Assembly (NCBI GenBank): GCA_018398585.1
Contig: JAGTTD010000022.1
Coordinates: 7,789,501-7,853,500, forward strand
Direction: 5' to 3'
Source of the DNA: Simmondsia chinensis
Lineage: Eukaryota; Streptophyta; Magnoliopsida; Caryophyllales; Simmondsiaceae
Length of the DNA stretch: 64,000 bases
The notes beneath the pieces were generated by a model that saw only the letters and a program-made list of their open reading frames with translations, had not been told where the DNA came from and did not search any database. This document shows, piece by piece, positions 36,157 through 47,555 of the stretch (the first letter of the stretch is position 1; each line of letters starts with the position of its first letter). The position numbers were made by a program, and so were the translations under genes.

Positions 36157-38010
36157 ATGGCGTGCAGGAGCATCGTAGCCCTACTGCGGCTGTTCATCAC
36201 ACCTAATCGGAGTGGATTCATCACACCGGTCAGAACTGAATATAGGACTCAGGATCGGGATGGTGCAGCACCTAATCGGAGTGGTGCTCCTGCTAACACA
36301 GCTATTCCAAGGATTATATTGTCAGATTTCAACAAGAGTGTTGAGGCATGGCTTGAATGGTCAATTATTGCTCACTTGCCTATTGAGGTCAGTCTTGATG
36401 AAATCTTTACTTTTTTCACCGAAAATGACCTTTACGGGCTTTCACCTAAAGGCTTAAGCAACAAGTCATTTATCCTGGTTTGTGACTCAACTGACACTAT
36501 GGATGCCTACCTCGGCCCCCATAAGGGGATTCTTCTAAGGAAGTTTAGTGAAGTGTAAGTACACTGGGGAAACGCTTGGATCCCTTAACAGAAGGGTTTG
36601 GCTTGAGATACATGGATTACCTGTCCAGTGTTGGTCTAAGGACTGCTTTGAGGATATAGCCAAAATATGGGGGAATTTTATCAGGGTGGATTCCAGGTCC
36701 TACGCTATGAGATGTGTCGACGTTGCAAGGATTCTGATTGACACTTGCCACACATCATGTATTCACCGACAGTCTAGATCCAGTACAGTAGGGGTTCCCG
36801 TTTGGTTCTAGTTAAGGAAGGTAGCTTCGTATTAATACCCGACTTATCCCCCAGCGTTGTGTCCCGAGTCGCATCTACTAGAATGGCCAAGGAACAAGCT
36901 TCCTAGCCAACTCAGTCAACTCAAAGGAACGAGTGCTTTACCGTTGCAAGGGTCGCTCCACATGTCGAACCTCCTCTACATAGTGAGGAGCTTGGAAATC
37001 CTATCCTGAGGCTTGTTAATGAAGAGATGGATGCTACTTGGGAGCCGTCTAGGCATGTCTCCTTCCACCTTAATGGTCAGATCATGAGAAGATGGGCTGT
37101 GCAATGCTCATTCCTGTGCCCCACCTCTTACGCTATTCAGCCTGCGGCCCATCTTCCTCTTCTACTACCATGGGTCGAGGATGTTGACGTTTTAGCTGAT
37201 CAACATCGAGCTCAATTAACTACTCCTGATATCGACACTATGGGGAGTAATAGTGATAATGATTCATTAACCTCTGGACCGGAATTTCCTCCAGGATTTG
37301 AGCCCCTAGTACCGATCAGTAACTCTCAAGAAGAGGACATTATGCCGTGGAGCCATCAAGTAATAACACCGTCCATGGAAGGATCTAACTTGGACTGGAG
37401 GAAAAAGGATAAACTGCGCTCAACAAAAAGGGAGAAAAGAGCAATTAAGCGCAAGATGAAGGAAAGAGAGAAGCGGGAGTTGCAGGTCTTCCTATAGGAA
37501 ATGTCCCCAGAAATAGTGCCGGGAAATCATCTAAGATAACCGAGAAGAGGAAAAAAATGGAAGATGGGAAATTGAGTTCAGAAGATCACGGAAAAGGAGT
37601 ATGATGAGAGGATACTAAATGCAGAGCGGGTAATAGAGATAGGAGAACGGGTGGGCTTCAACTTTGATGGCTTCGACCCGCCGATGGTGGCAGAAATCCT
37701 TGCGCAATAAAGGGTTTGGGTGTTGGGTGGAGGCTTCAGTTCCGCTCTCTTTGCTCCTGTTCGCCTTCTGGTTCTTCTTCAGCTGGGGCCCCAGTGTGAG
37801 TTTGTTCTATGAGCGTTGTCCCCGTGTCTTGTCTCATCCTGTTCTCGGTGGCTGTTGTGTCGTGTTTTCAGGGCAGATTTTGTTTCTGTTTCTTGTTTTG
37901 AGCTTTTTGTTTCTGGTCCCTGTGCTGTTGCGGTCGGACTCAGGCCTCGCCTAGCGAGTGGCCTACTTGTGTTCGCGATTTTGTTGCAAATTATCGAAAA
38001 AAACTATTTA
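36157..38010 (+). pseudogene. LINE-type ORF1 (DUF4283-like) relic inside copia-B
   Basis: Preceded by a CT-rich stretch. The first frame (36157-36558) has the DUF4283 features FNKSVEAWLEWSIIA and a hydrophobic FILV core; after a frameshift near 36550 the next piece (36548-36811) holds RRVWLEIHGLPVQCW and RVDSRSYAMRCVDVARILI, the second half of that domain. A third piece runs 37027-37497. The endonuclease/RT ORF is absent; a 3' tail (37860-38005) follows. It lies in the opposite orientation to copia-B. Confidence 0.65.
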
Positions 38011-38084
38011 ATATGCATATTGTCATATTATATAATAATATATTATAATATTATATTTTTAAAGTCAAGCCATCAAAAGCATAT

Positions 38085-38320
38085 TGGGACGTATCGCAAG
38101 TGTATAAGAAATTCAAAATTCAAAACAACTAATTGAATACTTTTTTCAAGTATCGGAAGCGTGTAGGAAACGTGTCGGAGATTCAAAATTTTAAAAAGAA
38201 GTATCGGATACTTTTTTTCATGTATCGAACATGTATTGAAACATATCGGAAGTGTGTCAGTGTCGGATACGTGTCGGACACCGATACTTGGGCCAAAAAG
38301 AGTATCGATGCTTCCTAGAT
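38085..38320 (+). repeat. TATCGGACACG-type dispersed repeat
   Basis: Many degenerate CGTGTCGGA / GTATCGGATAC units ending GACACCGATACTTGG. It abuts the truncated integrase. A second copy, inverted, lies at 63680-63840. Confidence 0.7.
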
Positions 38321-40400
38321 CAAATGCTTCACTCTTATGAGTAAGGAATAGGGCCCAAGTAAAATAGGAGTAATCATCAACAATTACAAGTTCATATCGC
38401 TTTCTACCAAGGCTCAAATGACGAGTAGGACCAAACAAGTTCATATGTAAGAGTTCAAGATGCCTTGATGTTGAAACTATATTCTTGGGTTTGAATGAAG
38501 ATTTAGTTTGTTTGCCATAGTGACATGCATCACAAATATGACATTTTTCAAATTTTAGCTTTGGTAATCCTTTAACAAGACAATTTTTTGAAAGTTTTGA
38601 AATCAAATCTTAACTAGCATGTCCAAATCTTCTAAGCCAAATCCAAGGATCATTTTTATTCAAGACACTAGAACACTTTAATAAATCTATACAATCAAGA
38701 TCAATCATAGAAACATTTTTCACATCGAAGACCAACAAGCAAAATTTCATTTGTTTTAACATGTTTAACTATGCATCTAGATGATTCAAAGTTGACACAA
38801 TAGCCTTTAACACATAATTGACTAATGCTTAGCAAATTGTGCTTAAAACCTTCCACAAGTAAGATATCTTCAATGCAAGGAGAAGAGTTAGAAGCAATGT
38901 TACTGCTACCGATTATTTTTCCATTCTTGTTGTCACCAAAATGACATTTCCTTTTCTTGGCATTAGTGAAGTGAACTTAAATTTATCTCCGGTCATGTGT
39001 CTTGAGCAACCACTATCCAAGTACCACTTTTGGTTTTTGCTTTGAATTTTCATACACAGCTACCACAATTCAAACACTTTTAGGTACCCAAATTTTCTTG
39101 GGTCCTTTGTTGTTAGCTTTTACATTAGGTGGTTGAGATCCTTTTGGGACCCAAACCATCTTTGTCTTTCTCATATTTCTTTTGAAAGGGCATTGGTACA
39201 TGATGTGCCCATGGTCACCACAATAGTTGCATCTTATAGAGTTTGTTGGAGGTGACGAGGCTTTAACAAAAAGAACATTCAAGTTTTTCTTTTGAGCATT
39301 TTTATTATAACCTATTCCTTCTTTGTTACAGACTGATTTTTAAGATGAAAGAATTTTGTCAAGTGTTTATTACCCTTTGAAAAATTTGATTGAATTTTCG
39401 AAAGTTCTTCCATTTTCTCTTTTAAGGATTCATTCTCCTTCGAGAGTGATTCATCTTCCTTGGATTTTCCTTTTTCATTTTCCTTAAAAATATGAAGTGT
39501 TTCTTTCAAGGTTTGTTTTTCATTAGTTAGTTTTATGATTTCTTCATTGAGGACTCATTCTTTTTCTTTATGATTCATTTTCAAGTTCAATCAATAAATG
39601 TTGTTTTGAATCTTTTTCCAATCCCGTCTTTTTAAGATCCTTTACGAAAGCATTGTGTCGTTTTAACAATTTTTTTATATTTCTCATATAATTCTTAAAA
39701 ACCAACAACAAGTTCATCTTAAAAGCCAACCTTTTTTAAATTTTTTCTTAAACCTTTTCATTTCGAGACGTTTGTAAAACCTTTTTGCCAACATAACAAC
39801 TTCATCATTACTTTAGTCATTTTCATTTTAGAGATGATTTAAACGCTATGTCTTTACTTTTCTTTTGTGTTTCTTCTTCTTTAAATTCTTCCATGTCAAT
39901 CTCATGGTTCATGAGATTTCCAAATAGTTGATCAAGTTTATAAGTGGAGAGGTTATGAGCTTCTCAAATAGTGGTAACCTTGATTTTGCTATGAAATAGG
40001 GAGACATCTAAGGATATTACTAACTTGTGCCTCATTTGAATACATTTTTCAAGAGCCTGGAGTTCGATAGTAATATCGAAAAATTTAGTGTACATCTCTT
40101 TTATTGATTCCTCCGGTTTCATTTTAAAAAGTTCGTAAACTCTTACCAACATGTTTATTTTTGAAGACTTTACTTGATCCGTACCTTCATAGGTGATCTC
40201 TAGCTTGTCCCAAATATCTTTTGTCGATTGACAACCAGAGACATGATTAAAGACATTTGGGGTAATAGCACACAATAGTTGATCATGAGCTTTTGCATTT
40301 TTTGCAAGTTTTTCTTTATCATCTTGTATAAGCTCATTTTCCTCTTTTTCAATGGTTTTCTCACCTTGTTTCTTTGAAGGTACATAATCACCATTTTTTG
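38320..40400 (-). pseudogene. copia-B gag and truncated integrase
   Basis: Minus-strand pieces: UBN2-like Gag (39964-40275, CQSTKDIWDKLEITYEGTDQ and MKPEESI), a Lys/Glu-rich coiled-coil stretch (39312-39509), a CCHC knuckle (39070-39282, CNYCGDHGHIMYQC), and GAG-pre-integrase/integrase N-terminus (38330-38606, CHICDACHYGKQTKSSF, VIVDDYSYFTWAL). Stops and frameshifts separate them. The integrase ends at HKSEAF, where unrelated repeat DNA begins. Confidence 0.85.
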
Positions 40401-40589
40401 TTATAAGTCATAAATCAAAATCAATGTGTAATGTAAAGTCTCATTCTAAGCTTCGAATAGGTGAAATTTTTCCCATAAAAAACAGAAGGCTTGTTGGTCG
40501 ATTGACTCTTGGCTAAGATAGGAGTGAAGGTTGCCATAGGATCACTCAAAGGTTGTTAGACCCGAAAGAAAAAAAAAATTATAGTACTA

Positions 40590-40601
40590 GCTCTGATATC
40601 A
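40590..40601 (-). promoter_or_regulatory. copia-B primer-binding site
   Basis: Minus strand TGATATCAGAGC, one base different from the common TGGTATCAGAGC, two bases from the LTR end. Confidence 0.75.
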
Positions 40602-40603
40602 AT

Positions 40604-42048
40604 TGAAGGTCCAAAGAGTAGCCTAAGATGGGGGTGAATTAGATTATTTAGTAATAAATAAAAAATTACATTTATGAAATTAAAATTAAATTGAAAGATA
40701 GACAATAGATATGAAATGACAAAATAAAGGCAAGAATAAAAGCAATGCACAAAATTTTTTATAGTGGTTCACTTCCAAACTGGAAGCTAGTTCACTTCTC
40801 AAGTGACTACTCTTTGTCACTTGAGTCTTTAACTAAGCTTGGTGATCCTTTTTAAAATCAGGCTCAGGATCCAACCTTTACAACCGGTCTTTTTGTACGT
40901 AGGCTAAAGATTGAACCTTTACAAACAATCCTTTTGTAACTATAGGGTCATGATCCAACCTTTACAACGAGTAATAGAAATCAAGCAATGAAAGAATTAA
41001 AGCAATGAGACTTTTCACTCTTTCAAGAGTGAATTGATAATTGATCAAGGTTAGCCAAAGCTTAGGATATGCCAATTAAGCTCAATGATCAACAAAGAAC
41101 AAGTGATGCTCAAATAAAAAACTTTAAACAAAACTTAAAATCAAACTGTTAAAGCGTAAGAGTATAAGAGAACTTTTCATCAAATAATGCTTAGATAGTG
41201 TTGGATAATTTGAACCAAATCATTCAAGCCCTATTTATAGGAAAATGAGGGCCAAGGGGACGGTCAAAGGGTTGGAAAAAAGATTAGGAAAGAAATCAAG
41301 TCAAAAGTAGTCGATTTGAGCTTTTTCTGATTTGTGTGTCGACACACAGTAGCTCCCAGTGGCTATTGTAAGCATGTGTGTCGGCACATACCTTCGGTAT
41401 GTTGACACTCAGCATGCCTAGGTGGATTTGCACGTTTTTGATCAGTTAGCGTGATTGATGGGATAATTTTACCATATTAGCTAAGTTGATTAGTTGATTA
41501 ATTGATTGCCATATTAGCCCAAAATTTTGAATTAATTTCCCATAAGGATAATTGACTATATAAATCAAGCTAAATCATCACCCATTTAAAATTTATCTTA
41601 ATTGATTTGATCATGCTTTTTGAAAAAATATTTTAATTGATAAGCTAGATCGGTTAATTTTTGACTTGCATATTTTTTAAATAAAATTTAAAAATTAATT
41701 TTGAAAAATATTTCAAAAACATTTTTGTTAGAGCATCACATATCAATATTGAGACTTGGACTCAATTTATATATCTCGATCCTAAGTCCTAGACAATAAA
41801 CATAAATAATGTTAAGGCGCTTGGACTCGGATCACGTTCTCTTCAATTTGGATGAATCTTTTCTTCAACTTTTATCTCTTTTCCTCTTGATTTATCATCT
41901 TAGAAAGTTTTGCATCAACATGATTAACCTTGATTTTTCTAGCTTTCTTATGAGTCACTAAGAACAAGATTAAAACAATTTAAGCACCATGACTCACTAA
42001 AAGGTTGTTAGTATCAAAATTACAATATGAATGGCTTGAGGGCCAACA
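40604..42048 (-). repeat. copia-B 5' LTR (1445 bp)
   Basis: Starts TGTTGGCCCTCAAGCC on the minus strand; TATA-type CTATAAATAG at 41231-41240. Lacks a short segment (near TTTCTTTGATTATAAGG) present in the 3' LTR. Confidence 0.92.
41335..41411 (-). promoter_or_regulatory. Palindromic boxes upstream of the LTR-B TATA (5' LTR)
   Basis: A perfect TGTGTCGACACA (41335-41346), a one-mismatch copy TGTGTCGGCACA (41377-41388) and a half box, ~95 bp upstream of the TATA box. Confidence 0.55.
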
Positions 42049-42263
42049 AAAATATTTTTTTCAGTGTCGCTTTTAAGCTTAATTGACTTAGGTTTAAAAT
42101 ATTTTTTTTCAAATGTCATTTTTTAAGCTTAATATACTGTTTATTTTTAATTTTATAGTGTTAAGTTTAATAATTATTTATTTAATTTTAGAGTATTATC
42201 TCTATTTTTTTGTTTAATGTTTTTTATTTACGATTGGTTGTAGCAGATAAATATTGAGGAACT

Positions 42264-42668
42264 ATGGAAGGGTCATCTAGCTCAAGGAGTGCTAAAACAC
42301 ATTTGGGAAACGCACAAATGTATTGTTACAGATGCAAGAGTGAAACAATTATACAGCTCAATATGTCAAGATCACAAAATAACCGAGGACGGCCTTACTA
42401 CAAGTGCTTAGGGTGCCTACAATTTGCGAAGTGGGATGATAATAAGTCAACTCACTCAAACTATGAAAAAAGCTCAATTCAAGTAGAAGAAGGAAGAGGA
42501 TACAAAGATGACGAATTGATAAAATTTAATTTAAAGAAGACAGAGGACATGAAAGAGATGAAAATAACACTTAAGCTAATGGAATCAAGGCATACAGAGA
42601 TCATGAAATTAGTATTTGCAGCGCATGTGGCAATTTTTATAGTATATATGATTGTAATCATTTTCTGA
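42264..42668 (+). CDS. Small GRF-type zinc-finger protein with C-terminal membrane segment
   Basis: 134 codons, ATG to TGA, no break. Residues ~20-57 fit a GRF zinc finger: YCYRC, then NNRGRPYYKC and CLQFAKWDD, where aromatic and Arg residues flank the Cys ligands. A charged, probably coiled-coil region follows (KKTEDMKEMKITLKLMESR), then a hydrophobic tail of ~20 residues ending at the C-terminus. Plant proteins of this build (the At4g04775-like group) are common and often lie near transposons. It faces the MULE relic convergently. GRF fingers bind nucleic acid; the tail suggests membrane anchoring. Function here is unknown, and it could be transposon cargo. Confidence 0.65.
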   Translation: MEGSSSSRSAKTHLGNAQMYCYRCKSETIIQLNMSRSQNNRGRPYYKCLGCLQFAKWDDNKSTHSNYEKSSIQVEEGRGYKDDELIKFNLKKTEDMKEMKITLKLMESRHTEIMKLVFAAHVAIFIVYMIVIIF

Positions 42669-43050
42669 AGAGAAAAGAAACAAAGATGAAATTTTCTAGG
42701 TACAAATTGCACAAACTCCATATGTCCATTCCTTGCAAATAGTGAATCAACATGACCACACTAACATAGCAATATAAACACAAGTATATAACAATTCCTG
42801 CGGAATATGAAATTCAATATGACATGTTATATACACCACAAAATCAAACGTCGAACCCAACCAAATCCCTACAAATGCCAACCATGAATCCCATATGGCT
42901 TCTACCCATACAAACCCTACAAATCTCATATGTCTTCTAGGCCTACAAATCCCTATATATCACCATGAAGTACACAAATTTCAATATAACGAAACCAGCA
43001 AACAAACACCACCTTTCTAATCCTATATCACTAGGCACAATTTACAAACA

Positions 43051-43909
43051 TCAACATAGACAAAACCAAAAGAAAACATGAATTGATAATGTGTTGCTTG
43101 TATTATTGATCGTGTTGCTTGCAGCTTCATCATCACTAAATCTAGACCTCTTCCGTGGGCGACCTTTAGGCCTCTTTGGACCCTCTGCCAGCTTCCTTTC
43201 ATATATCTTCTTCATCAATTGTGTATTGCCTTGTCCTTGACAACTTTTCTTATTGTGGTGAAGGCCACCACATGTGCTACACCTCACTGTTCTTGACCTC
43301 GTACCCTTCTTTAACGGCTCATTGGCCGCCCTCCATCTCTCTTTTCGTGGTCTACCAGCAACTCTCTGTAGTGGTGGACGATCAAGCAGTGAAATGTGAT
43401 CCATGGCTAGTCACATGCATGGATCATTGATTGGATGTATTGTCCCACTGTAAGTGAGTTTGTATCTCTCAACTGTGTAGTGTTCATCCACGAGCTCCTC
43501 CAAACTTCATTTAGCCCACAATATGCATCAGGCATCACGCTTACATGGTATTCCGGTCAACGCCCAAACATTGCAATACAATGCCTAGTGTTTAGGTTCA
43601 CTGTGAAAGTAGTGAAACCATCCACAATGTCAAACTCCCCATTCCCCATATGAGTTAATGACACAATCTTGAATCTCTTCCTATAATTTGTAGCATATGT
43701 TTCACTCTCGGTACAAATATATCTTGCCACAACATGGCCTTCTCCATCCTATGAACTATCTTCCTCGGCATCAACCTCCTAAGTTTGTCCAACAATACCT
43801 GCGGTTGGATTTGCAAATGACAAGGGGGGCTATTTATAGAATTCAATGTGGCTCTTGTGAAGAGACACACCCCAAACAAATTTGGCACATGTTTCTCATT
43901 TAAAACCAC
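43051..43909 (-). pseudogene. MULE (MuDR-type) transposase C-terminal relic
   Basis: Minus-strand pieces in MULE order: LLDKLRRLMPRKIVHRM and VPRVKHMLQ (43655-43909), then LTGIPCK, EELVDEHYTVERYKLTYSG and IHPIND (43420-43560, SWIM-region remains with stops), then PPLQRVAGRPRKERW with the zinc knuckle CSTCGGLHHNKKSC (43051-43404). The catalytic DDE half is missing. Confidence 0.82.
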
Positions 43910-44094
43910 ATGCTTAATTGTAAATATGACATGTTAAAAACCAAGGGCCATGTCCCTTTAATAAATAAATCCCAAAAATCAAAAAGTGGCATGTCAAAAA
44001 TAATGGCCATAACTGCTCCTTGTGTCACACACAGGCCTCATGTGTCGACAAACAAACCCAAAACTTAGGTACTGTAAGATTGTATGTCGACACA
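43830..44094 (-). promoter_or_regulatory. TATA box with palindromic boxes beside the MULE relic
   Basis: Minus-strand CTATAAATAG (43830-43839) has, ~180-260 bp upstream, TGTGTCGACAAA (44041-44052) and TATGTCGACACA (44083-44094), each one base off the palindrome, and CTGTAAGATTGTATGTC. Same arrangement as in LTR-A and LTR-B. What it would transcribe is unclear. Confidence 0.35.
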
Positions 44095-44099
44095 CAATC

Positions 44100-44612
44100 T
44101 CCTGAAGGTGTTTTTGCATATTTAACTCAAAATATATAACACATAAATATCCGAAACGCTTTATTAAACATTATATTTTGAAAATAAATCAACATCCCAA
44201 GTCAAAATAGCTTTCACAATTAAGAGAGATAAAAAGGAAGAAATGCAGTTGTTTTTGACCCGCAAGAAATGTAGTTGTTACCATTGCCTTTTGTCTAAGA
44301 TATTGAATTTTAATACAAATGAGGTCTTAGTGATAAGATATGTCAAAGTTTTAAGTGTGTATTTAACATTATTTTTTATTTGTAGTTATTAATTTTTAAA
44401 AATTTAAAAATTAAATTTTAGAGATAATTTTCTCATTGTTAGTTTTTTATGTTTTATTTTTTGTTAATTTAAATAAAAATTAACAATAAAAACTAAAAAT
44501 AAAAAATATTTTAAAATTTTAATTATATACAATAACAATATAAACGCATTCCACATCTAAATCATTAACTTGTGTTTCTAAAAGCTATTATATACATAAA
44601 TACATACATATA
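44100..44612. other. AT-rich intergenic DNA
   Basis: Nothing recognised apart from TATATA-rich and A-rich stretches. Confidence 0.6.
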
Positions 44613-44628
44613 TATTATTTTATGTGAT

Positions 44629-44784
44629 TTTTTTTTTTTTTTTTTAGTATGGTAAAGCCTTAGGGGAGGGGGAGGGGTTTATGCTCATAAAGAGGACACT
44701 ACTTTTGAGCTTGGTGGGATTTGATCCCGGGTCACCATGTTGGCACCCGGTGATCACGACTACTCGGCTATGTTCCTAAGGGAC
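44629..44784 (-). mobile_element. tRNA-derived SINE with perfect 16-bp TSD
   Basis: Minus strand: box A-like TAGCCGAGTAGTCG, box B GGGATCAAATCCC, ending in a poly(A) tail (T run 44629-44645 on the plus strand). Target-site duplications TATTATTTTATGTGAT at 44613-44628 and 44785-44800. Confidence 0.88.
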
Positions 44785-44800
44785 TATTATTTTATGTGAT

Positions 44801-45453
44801 AGATCCACTTCTAAGTTGAATAGGTAATGCAATTACTTACCTAAAAAATAAAACTAATAAATATTAAAATATTTGGATAGAAAAAGTTAAAATATGTATC
44901 TTTTTTTTTATTTATTTATACGTAATTATTTTTGTATTTACTTATGTGAAATAATAATACAACATCCAATTTTTTTAGGCTTTGTTTGGTTACCACATGC
45001 ATTGAATTCTTATAAAAATTTGTATTTCCTAAAAATTTAATTCTTGTATCAATTTTACTGGAAGTATGTACAAAATGTTTGATTATTAGGGTGAGAAATA
45101 AAACTTTTTTGGAAAGCTAGTTAAAAGCAAATGAATTTAACTTAAATAAGGGCTAGGTAAATTACTTCTTGCATTTTAAAGAAATTGGTTCATATATTCT
45201 ACCAATTTCCTAACAACTAAACAAGAAGCCAAATCTCTATTTTCGATGACTTCGTACTTCCTTCGTATTCTTCGTGCCAATTAAATAAGGCCTTAGGCTT
45301 ACTGTTTCTGATCCACTATTTTATGGGTTTTTTTTTCCCCATTAATAAAGGAAATTGTTATTGATACGACGAAAATTGTAATTGCCAGGGAATGACTTAC
45401 AGATAATGAAATCCACAAAATTACCTTTAGAACTACAATTTTATTCTAATAAT
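44801..45453. other. AT-rich intergenic DNA
   Basis: No gene or repeat termini recognised. Confidence 0.6.
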
Positions 45454-45469
45454 AATAATTTTACTCTAA

Positions 45470-45671
45470 CTGACTAGGGCTTGACCTCAGTGGTAGAAGG
45501 CAAGTGAGATGATAGAATATTGTTTTAGACCAAAAAGTCTGAAGTTCGATTCCTCCAATGACCCGCTTCCTAAGGAATATTGACTTAACTGACTTTTGTG
45601 GTGTATAGGTTGCCATATGGTGGTTTACTGGATAACTAGATTACTCATTAGCACAAAAAAGAAAAAGAAAA
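45470..45671 (+). mobile_element. tRNA-derived SINE with perfect 16-bp TSD
   Basis: Box A-like CTCAGTGGTAGAAGG, box B GAAGTTCGATTCCTCC, 3' AAAAAAGAAAAAGAAA tail. Target-site duplications AATAATTTTACTCTAA at 45454-45469 and 45672-45687. A different family from the 44629 SINE. Confidence 0.9.
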
Positions 45672-45988
45672 AATAATTTTACTCTAAAAATTAAATTAGA
45701 GTGGATAAATTACCCTTAGACTGTATTTGGAGCATGAAATTAAAGCTGAAATTGGGGATGGAATTGGAGCCCAGAATTCCAATTCTGTTGTTTGGTTCAC
45801 CTGCTAGAATGGGAATTATAATTCCACTGCCCAATTCCATAGAGTTAGATTTTAACTGAAAATCAAACTCTCCAATTCCTTATGGTGGGGGTCAGGAATT
45901 ATAATTCCATATTAACTTCATTAACCTAAAAACCAAAATGACCCAACTTCTAACCCAATCCAAAATAACTCAAAATCCAAAGACTTAA

Positions 45989-46250
45989 ACAACAACAACA
46001 ACAACGACAACAACGGACCTAGTGCCTCGAGGGCTCCCGCCTAAGTAAGGTCTGGGGGGAGTGGATTTACGCAGCCTTACCCCCTTCAGGGTGTAACCCT
46101 ACCGAGAGGCTATTTCTGAGGACCCCCTACCTTCTAGGGTTGGCAACACGAGGACTTCCCAGGAGGTTATCCATCCTAGTACTACTCTTGCCCAACCCAA
46201 GCACGCTTAACTTTGGAGTTCTAATGGGATCCGGTGCATTAGTGTCTGGT
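45989..46250 (-). mobile_element. 5S-headed SINE, copy 2
   Basis: Minus strand: TACCAGACACTAATGCACCG, close to true 5S rRNA, then GTTAAGCGTGCTTGGG, a small duplication, GAGTAGTACTAGGATGG and CCTCCTGGGAAGTCCTCGTG, then the Au-type body and a (TTG)n tail (AACAACAAC on the plus strand). No convincing TSD seen. Confidence 0.8.
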
Positions 46251-46448
46251 AAATAATTTTGGAGTACTTAAGGCTAGATTACCAATTTTAAAAGCAATAA
46301 ATGATTTTCAAAACAGAGGACAAATAAAAGGATCATGCGAGTTGTTTAATTATAGACACTCATCTTTGCAGAATGTGATAGAGTGGGCTTTAGAGATACT
46401 TAAGGCAAGGTTCCTTTTTTTAAAAGCAATATCGAACTATCCGCTAAG

Positions 46449-47030
46449 GTAGGTTTGCAAACAAACCGAACATTCAATAAATTACTTGTGTTCGAAATCG
46501 ATTAGCACTCGTTCTTGTTCATTATGAAGGCTCAATAGCTTATGGAGCTGAGTTCAAGCATGATCAATAAGCTTAAAGAGCCAAGTTTGATCCTGGGGTG
46601 CTCAATATGTTAACATTCACGAATAGTTTGATAAGAGCTTGTTAGGGGGCTCGTTAAGGGCTCATTAAAAGCTCATTAAGAGCTTGTTAATAGTTGATAT
46701 TGGTTCAAAAGTGATTTGAAAATGCCTCAATAGTAACTTGAAAAGCACCGGTAACGAGCTTGACTCAATAGCAAGCTCCACCCAGTTTTAAGCTTGATTG
46801 TGCTCGATAATAAATTCGGCTCTGCTCGAGAACAAGCTCGACTGGACTCGATAAGCCTTACATGCCAAGCCGAGTATTGAACACGCTCAAATCTTAGCGA
46901 ATCAAGCTCGAACAAGGGTTGGAAAAACTGAAGAAGAGCTAGGCTCAAACTTGAGCTCAATCCTTATCAAGTTCGAGTTTTAACGTGGGGGTTCTAGGCT
47001 CAGCCCGGCTTGGCTTGTTTACACCCCTAC
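46449..47030. mobile_element. GAGCTCG-rich hAT-like non-autonomous repeat
   Basis: Ends GTAGGTTTGCAAACAA and, inverted, GTAGGGGTGTAAACAAGCC; interior rich in GCTCG/CGAGC units. Flanking CTAAG/TTAAG is too short to prove a TSD. Confidence 0.5.
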
Positions 47031-47555
47031 ATTAAGGCAACAAAAGTTGATTCCTATCATGTTGTACATTACTTATGTATCATTTTTAATTTTTAAAATA
47101 TTGAAAAATAGGGATTATTTGAACACATTTTCCAACTTTCCATGTTGCAAAACTAGAAAAGAAAAACTGGGGATGAAAATAAAAATTGGAAATGAAAAAG
47201 AAAAACAATTTTTTGCTATCAAACAGGCCCTTGATTTTTGAAATACATCATTTCTGACATGGGTATATCCATTATAGAGCGAACATGATGCCCCCATAAG
47301 AAAAAGAAAAGGTAAAGAAACTAGAATTTAATTTCAAATGATTTTGGATATAATACTTTCAAAAGAATATATTAGCTATAATTTTTATGTTAGGGGGATT
47401 CAAGGTGTTTTTGAACAAAATTTCATTATGGGAATATGGTATACACGGAAACAGAAAGTAGAAACAAAGGGAACTTTATATTCTTCAAGAGAATGCATAA
47501 GTTAGATAAATATAGGCCAGTCCCGTGAGTAATTATCCCTAAATTTAAGGCTAAC

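Larger units (their letters stand above)
33728..42048 (-). mobile_element. copia-B: minus-strand copia element with foreign internal DNA
   Basis: LTRs of 1469 and 1445 bp, a PBS and a polypurine tract lie between perfect TSDs AAAAT (33723-33727 and 42049-42053), 8.3 kb in all. Internal order on the minus strand is gag, zinc knuckle, start of integrase. The integrase then stops at ~38320, and 35.3-38.3 kb holds a LINE-type ORF and other repeats; no reverse transcriptase or RNase H was found. The long LTRs and KIWVPK-type gag-pol linker resemble Sireviruses, a tentative assignment. Confidence 0.9.

Noticed and set aside
45470..45671. tRNA genes at the A/B boxes (also 12061, 44629)
   Set aside because: No cloverleaf could be folded, and tails and TSDs mark them as SINEs.
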